The translations under genes and the position numbers were made by a program. A stretch of 52,356 bases of DNA from positions 1-52,356 of the IMG/VR virus record IMGVR_UViG_3300046794_000144. One strand, 5' to 3'. The notes beneath the pieces were generated by a model, which saw only the letters and a list, made by a program, of their open reading frames with translations, made no database searches and was not told where the DNA came from. Source of the DNA: a virus. Positions 48,657 to 52,356 of the stretch are shown piece by piece (position 1 is the stretch's first letter; each line of letters opens with the position of its first letter).

Positions 48657-50660
48657 TTTTATCAATATGCCGGGTGCATTTTTTTCGGCCCACTTAGCAA
48701 ATATCTTGGCGAGTTCGATACTGCCGAACTCCGAGTAATGTCCGTACTCATCACGGTAAAGCGGCATTCCGTCCTGTATTCCTGAGCACTTATTGTCATC
48801 GCACAGCAATGTGTTTTGATCGAAGAAGCGGACGCCCGGATGTGACCTGGATATCGATTCGATGACCGGCGCGTAAGCGAGATCAATCCCGGAGCGCTGC
48901 TCGTAGCTTATAGAGCAATCATTGATAGGGGCTTTGAATGGGCGCGCGAAGCATCCCTTGGCATCATATCCAAGCATTAGATGGGGGATGAAAACGATAA
49001 CAGATACATTCATCTGCTCAAGTTGGCCAATGTAGGTTTCTAGCCTGGTGGCGTACGCCGCATCAGGAGCTGGATTAAGCCCGTCGAGGATCGCGTACTT
49101 GACTGAGCCGGACTTTGTGATGATGTCGTTTATGAGATTCTTCTGTTGCAGTGGGCGATCGCCTGAACATGGGTGCGTTGTCAGCGGTGTGCCGGCTGGT
49201 GCAGTGTCAGGATTGGCTGGATCGCAGGTCCCAATCGACAGAATTGTGTTGTGCATGGTCTCGGGATTCTGTGCAAGTCCCGCGTACAGGTGGTTTGCAA
49301 AGCTGGTACCTATTAGCATCACAGTAGGGCTGGAGTCCTTGCTCTCCATGCAGAACCACCACCCAAAGTCAGCAGACCCTGCAAGCGGGTGCTTCGCCAT
49401 GCAGCTATCGTTCTTAGTGTATTTCCACAATGGCCCGACGAACTGGGAGTTGATCTTCTCCGAAAAGCGGATCATTGCACGATCGGGTATGCCATCCAGC
49501 TTATAAGTGACATAGCCGGCTACGCCCATGATCACCATCAGCGCGGAGAGCACAGCGGTTTTCATGCCGCTCCCCACATTTTTAAGTGGAGTTTCGATCA
49601 AGCGGAAGGTGAGCCATGCCAGAAGAACCGAAAGCGCCACTGCGATCCAGCGTATTTCAGGGGATGGCGTCCCGCTCTCTATGATCCGTGCGAACGTAAG
49701 CAATGGCCAGTGCCATAGGTATAGAGGGAAACTGATCAGCCCTACAAAGACGACTGCTTTATTGGAGAGGATGATCCGGTTGAACCAAGCATGGGGGCCA
49801 GCCGCGATAATAAGTACTGACCCGACAGTAGGAAGAAGTGCCCACCAGCCGGGGAACTGGTTATTTTTCGTGACCAGGGAGAACGCCAACACCAGCATTG
49901 CCATGCCGGAAAATGATTGAGCGTTCCGAAGGAGCTGGTTTGAGCTCCCCCTCCAGGACGGGAACAGCTTGCTTTTGTTCATGGTTACGTAGGCCAAGAA
50001 CGAACCAGTAAGAAGCTCCCAAAATCGCGTTTGCGGTGAATAGAAAACAGATACTGCATCTGTTTTTATATTGCTAATATTTAGCCAGAAAGAAATGGCG
50101 GCTACTGCAATAGTTAGGAGTAATGGGTTGAATCGTATCTTCCAGGCGGTCCATAGAATCAGAGGCCAGATTAGGTAGAATTGCTCCTCGATACCAAGCG
50201 ACCAAAGATGAAGAAGTATTTTGGTCTCTGCCGAGTTGTCAAAGTATCCAGACTCATTGAGAAGTACTATGTTTGAAACAAACGCTGTACCGCCAGCGAT
50301 GTGTTTCCCGAGCTGCATGAACTCATCTGCAAACAGAGAAAACCATCCAAACGACCAGCTTGCAAATAAGACCAGCAATAGCGCTGGGAATATTCTGTTT
50401 ACTCGTCTGCTGTAGAAAACACCAAAGCTGAATTTACCTTTTTCTAATCCACCGAAAATAATACTGCTAATCAGAAAACCTGAAATAACGAAGAATACAT
50501 CTACCCCGACAAATCCCCCCTGAATATATGAGGGGAATGCATGAAAAAGAACCACAGATAGAACGGCGATTGCGCGCATCCCATCAATATCGGGCCTATA
50601 TTTTGGGTGGTCCAGGTGTGCGCTCTTGGCCAGATCAGCCGGTGTAGAGGTAGATGTCAT
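48654..50660 (-). CDS. O-acyltransferase (acyltransferase-3 + SGNH, OafA/B-like)
   Basis: 668 aa from the ATG at 50660; an ATG at 50678 is possible. Acyltransferase-3 membrane domain: YRPDIDGMRAIAVLSVVLFHAFP, GVDVFFVISGFLISSII, RVNRIFPALL, HLWSLGIEEQFYLIWPLILW, SFPLYLWHWPLL; about ten helices. A C-terminal SGNH-like domain (about 425-668) has GTSFANHLY and DEYGHYSEFGS. It should transfer acetyl from the cytoplasm to O-antigen, a conversion gene as in phage D3. It is transcribed against the late genes and A+T-richer than its surroundings. Confidence 0.9.
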   Translation of the reverse strand: MTSTSTPADLAKSAHLDHPKYRPDIDGMRAIAVLSVVLFHAFPSYIQGGFVGVDVFFVISGFLISSIIFGGLEKGKFSFGVFYSRRVNRIFPALLLVLFASWSFGWFSLFADEFMQLGKHIAGGTAFVSNIVLLNESGYFDNSAETKILLHLWSLGIEEQFYLIWPLILWTAWKIRFNPLLLTIAVAAISFWLNISNIKTDAVSVFYSPQTRFWELLTGSFLAYVTMNKSKLFPSWRGSSNQLLRNAQSFSGMAMLVLAFSLVTKNNQFPGWWALLPTVGSVLIIAAGPHAWFNRIILSNKAVVFVGLISFPLYLWHWPLLTFARIIESGTPSPEIRWIAVALSVLLAWLTFRLIETPLKNVGSGMKTAVLSALMVIMGVAGYVTYKLDGIPDRAMIRFSEKINSQFVGPLWKYTKNDSCMAKHPLAGSADFGWWFCMESKDSSPTVMLIGTSFANHLYAGLAQNPETMHNTILSIGTCDPANPDTAPAGTPLTTHPCSGDRPLQQKNLINDIITKSGSVKYAILDGLNPAPDAAYATRLETYIGQLEQMNVSVIVFIPHLMLGYDAKGCFARPFKAPINDCSISYEQRSGIDLAYAPVIESISRSHPGVRFFDQNTLLCDDNKCSGIQDGMPLYRDEYGHYSEFGSIELAKIFAKWAEKNAPGILIK

Positions 50661-50750
50661 CGGTTGCCGTAGCTCCATTGTTCTTTCGCCCCATCCCCGG
50701 GGCGGCAACATGCTACCCGACTCACGCCATTTAGCGAATTTTTGAATAAT

Positions 50751-50777
50751 CGGCCCGCCACTGAGCGGGCTTTTTTT
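50751..50777 (+). terminator. Terminator before endolysin, copy B of repeated element
   Basis: CGGCCCGCCACTGAGCGGGC plus T7, identical to 44844-44870. Downstream GCCTGGAG supplies the endolysin RBS; upstream copy A has GCCTCGGGG. Confidence 0.85.
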
Positions 50778-50792
50778 CGCCTGGAGAAAAGT

Positions 50793-51218
50793 ATGCCGAT
50801 CACCGAAACCCGTGGGGTACGCAACCGCAACCCGGGCAACATCGATTACAACCCGGCCAACCAATGGCAGGGCCAGCTCAAGCCTGATCCAGCTATTGAG
50901 AAACGCTTTGCCCGGTTCGACACGCCAGAGAATGGCATTCGTGCCTTGGGCAAGTTGCTGCTGACCTATCAGCGCAAGCATGGGCTCAAGACGGTGAAGG
51001 CGATTATCAGCCGGTGGGCACCGTCGGTGGAGAACGACACGGCGGCCTATGTGCGTGCCGTGGAGGCGAACACCGGCACTAAGCCGGGCGCTGAGATCGA
51101 TCTGACCCAGGAGCCGGTCATGCGCGGCTTCGTCAAGGCGATCATCCACCACGAGAACGCAGGGTATGCCTATCCTGATGCGGTGCTGGCAGAAGGCGTG
51201 CGCAGGGCGCTGGCATGA
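50793..51218 (+). CDS. Endolysin (P5-like muramidase/transglycosylase type)
   Basis: 141 aa. RGVRNRNPGNIDYNPANQWQ and FDTPENGIRALGKLLLTYQRKHGLKTVKAIISRW match the phage structural protein P5/lytic-transglycosylase-like group. It lacks a signal peptide, so release depends on the holin. It overlaps Rz by 4 nt. Confidence 0.82.
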   Translation: MPITETRGVRNRNPGNIDYNPANQWQGQLKPDPAIEKRFARFDTPENGIRALGKLLLTYQRKHGLKTVKAIISRWAPSVENDTAAYVRAVEANTGTKPGAEIDLTQEPVMRGFVKAIIHHENAGYAYPDAVLAEGVRRALA

Positions 51219-51712
51219 CGCCGGTGCAGAAGCTGGTCATGGTGTTGCTGGCGATGGTCATTGCTTGTTTTTCCACATGGAAAGTGGACGCCTGGCGCTA
51301 TGGAAAGCAACTGTCCGAACTCAACCTAGCTCATCAGGCCGACCTGACCACTATCAGCAATGCTGCCAACACTCAAACTCGCCAGGCGCTGGAGAAGCAA
51401 CAGGCCGCCGAGCAAGCGCGTGCCGACCTCGATGCCAAGTCGACAAAGGAGAGAATGAATGATCTCGCTGAAAATGAAAGGCTGCGGCGCGCTGCTGACG
51501 ATTCTGCTCGCCGGTTGCGCATCGCGGGCAGTTGTCGTGCCGATAGCGGCGACGTGTCCAGTTCCACCAGCACCGCCAGCCTGGGCAATGCAGGAACCGT
51601 CGAACTCGCTCCAGCTGCTGGACGAACTGTTTTCGATATCAGGGCCGGGATCATTGCCGACCAGGCAGCCTTAAGGGTGCTGCAGAAGTTTGTGAGGGAG
51701 GTGTGCCAGTAG
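51215..51712 (+). CDS. Rz-like i-spanin
   Basis: 165 aa. N-terminal membrane anchor (KLVMVLLAMVIACFSTWKV), then a coiled coil (ALEKQQAAEQARADLDAKSTKERMND). With Rz1 it links inner and outer membranes for the final lysis step. Overlaps the endolysin by 4 nt and contains Rz1 out of frame. Confidence 0.85.
   Translation: MTPVQKLVMVLLAMVIACFSTWKVDAWRYGKQLSELNLAHQADLTTISNAANTQTRQALEKQQAAEQARADLDAKSTKERMNDLAENERLRRAADDSARRLRIAGSCRADSGDVSSSTSTASLGNAGTVELAPAAGRTVFDIRAGIIADQAALRVLQKFVREVCQ
51459..51674 (+). CDS. Rz1-like outer-membrane lipoprotein
   Basis: 71 aa in the +1 frame within Rz. Lipobox LLAGC with Cys20, followed by Pro-rich CPVPPAPPAW. The classic nested Rz1. The RBS is inside Rz. Confidence 0.85.
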   Translation: MISLKMKGCGALLTILLAGCASRAVVVPIAATCPVPPAPPAWAMQEPSNSLQLLDELFSISGPGSLPTRQP

Positions 51713-51813
51713 GGATTGTGTTCGGTCGGCAGGGACGCCAGCCCGGATACGTTCGTCCTGAATTTGATTGGACCGACCGGCAACCCGCAAAGCTTCGAAA
51801 AGTACGCTAACCA

Positions 51814-51918
51814 TCACACCTTGCTTAAATTTTGCTTTAGCAAAGTATTGGCATGTCCTATGGCTATGAAATATAAAGAGTTTTTATTTCAGTAGCTCCG
51901 ATCCATCATGGGTGCAAC
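51814..51918. repeat. attR: right copy of 105-bp direct repeat
   Basis: 99 of the first 99 bases match positions 1-99, then one C/T change. After GCAAC the sequence differs from the left copy. It lies about 100 bp beyond Rz, and the strip 51713-51813 between them holds no gene I can support, so the prophage ends here. Confidence 0.9.
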
Positions 51919-52084
51919 GCTAAAGCGCCGAGACAGCGTAGGGCTTGGTTGCATTGGGTTAAAGCTATGTTTCTCTACCATTTTACTCAACGTGTTTTCG
52001 GCGTGTTTTAGGGCGTTTTCAGGCGTTTTTCAAGTCTCGGTGGTACGATGTACCACTTAAAAACGGACGCGTACCACTTCCAAT

Positions 52085-52212
52085 ATGGCGGCTGTCAGGG
52101 CAGGAAAACTGGCGGATGGGGTTGTGAGCTGCACGGCTCAGGTCCGCATCAAGCGCGACGGAGTGCAAGTCTACCAAGAGAGCTAGGCCTTCGCCTGAAA
52201 ACAGGCCGAAAA
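52085..52212 (+). pseudogene. Remnant of a second integrase N-terminus
   Basis: From the ATG: MAAVRAGKLADGVVSCTAQV, then RIKRDGVQVYQES, stop, AFA, stop, KQAEK. Aligned to this prophage's integrase (SVAYNAQVRIMQKGVTVYQES, QTFDRKATAQA) about half of the residues agree and the frame is broken by two stop codons. It lies 167 bp outside attR. The 51919-52084 strip shows no gene; it has repeated CGTTTT/GTGTTTT runs and two GTACCAC copies (52052-52058 partly, 52071-52077). Beyond 52212 I see nothing clear. Confidence 0.75.
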
Positions 52213-52356
52213 GGTTTCACACTCAGGCAGGTGATTGCATGGTTGGATATTGAATATTGTCATCTGGCCTTGATATTCCGGCGTTTGCCCTCGATTCAGA
52301 TCTGATTTATATAACAAGGCCACCTGAAAAATGAAAATATTACTCATCGCTTCGCT

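Noticed and set aside
50661-51152. N-terminal extension of the acyltransferase frame
   Set aside because: The extension is antisense to the endolysin and terminator; homology starts after 50660.
51919-52084. Possible CRISPR-like or iteron repeats (CGTTTT, GTGTTTT)
   Set aside because: Short, irregular and without spacers; no cas genes in the window.

Overview
The window is an almost complete temperate tailed-phage genome (lambda-like gene order, siphovirus-type tail module) integrated in a Pseudomonas chromosome. Host and phage type are inferred from gene families typical of Pseudomonas prophages (a PrtN-type pyocin-activator homologue, a DUF1654 protein, a YejK/NdpA homologue), from the GC-rich codon use and from the gene order. 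A 105-bp direct repeat (1-105 and 51814-51918, one mismatch) marks the prophage ends. Just outside the right repeat lies a stop-riddled relic of a second, homologous integrase, so this site has probably been occupied before.

Layout: the integrase (266-1408, +) is followed by a long leftward block (1377-15786, -) of small accessory genes, a diversity-generating retroelement (DGR, 5413-8543), a nucleoid-associated protein, and a recombination set (SSB, YqaJ-type exonuclease, ERF annealing protein). The switch (16330-17980) holds a leftward promoter with two operators, a LexA-boxed DUF1654 gene, a CI-type repressor, two more operators and a Cro-like gene. Rightward early genes follow: CII-like, replication O-like with an internal iteron cluster, DnaB-type helicase, Ea22-like, NinG and a Q-like gene. 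Then come a late promoter and terminator, a minus-strand secreted protein, holin-like genes, terminases, portal, MuF, scaffold, capsid, connectors, tail tube, chaperone with frameshift, tape measure, tail tip, a tail spike with an SGNH esterase domain, a secreted paralogue of that esterase, an O-acyltransferase on the opposite strand, an endolysin and nested Rz/Rz1.

The most notable system is the DGR. It reads leftward as target gene 2 (VR2), target gene 1 (VR1), avd, template repeat (TR), reverse transcriptase. TR, VR1 and VR2 are 101 nt each and align without gaps. By hand count VR1 differs from TR at 13 positions and VR2 at 12, and every difference falls on an adenine of the coding-strand TR. 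The two targets are small proteins without signal peptides and lie outside the tail module, in the early operon, which is unusual.

A second notable system is the surface-modification cassette at 44888-50660: a spike esterase, a secreted esterase paralogue and a membrane O-acyltransferase. It is flanked by identical terminators, which suggests module exchange. It may tie receptor recognition to lysogenic conversion.
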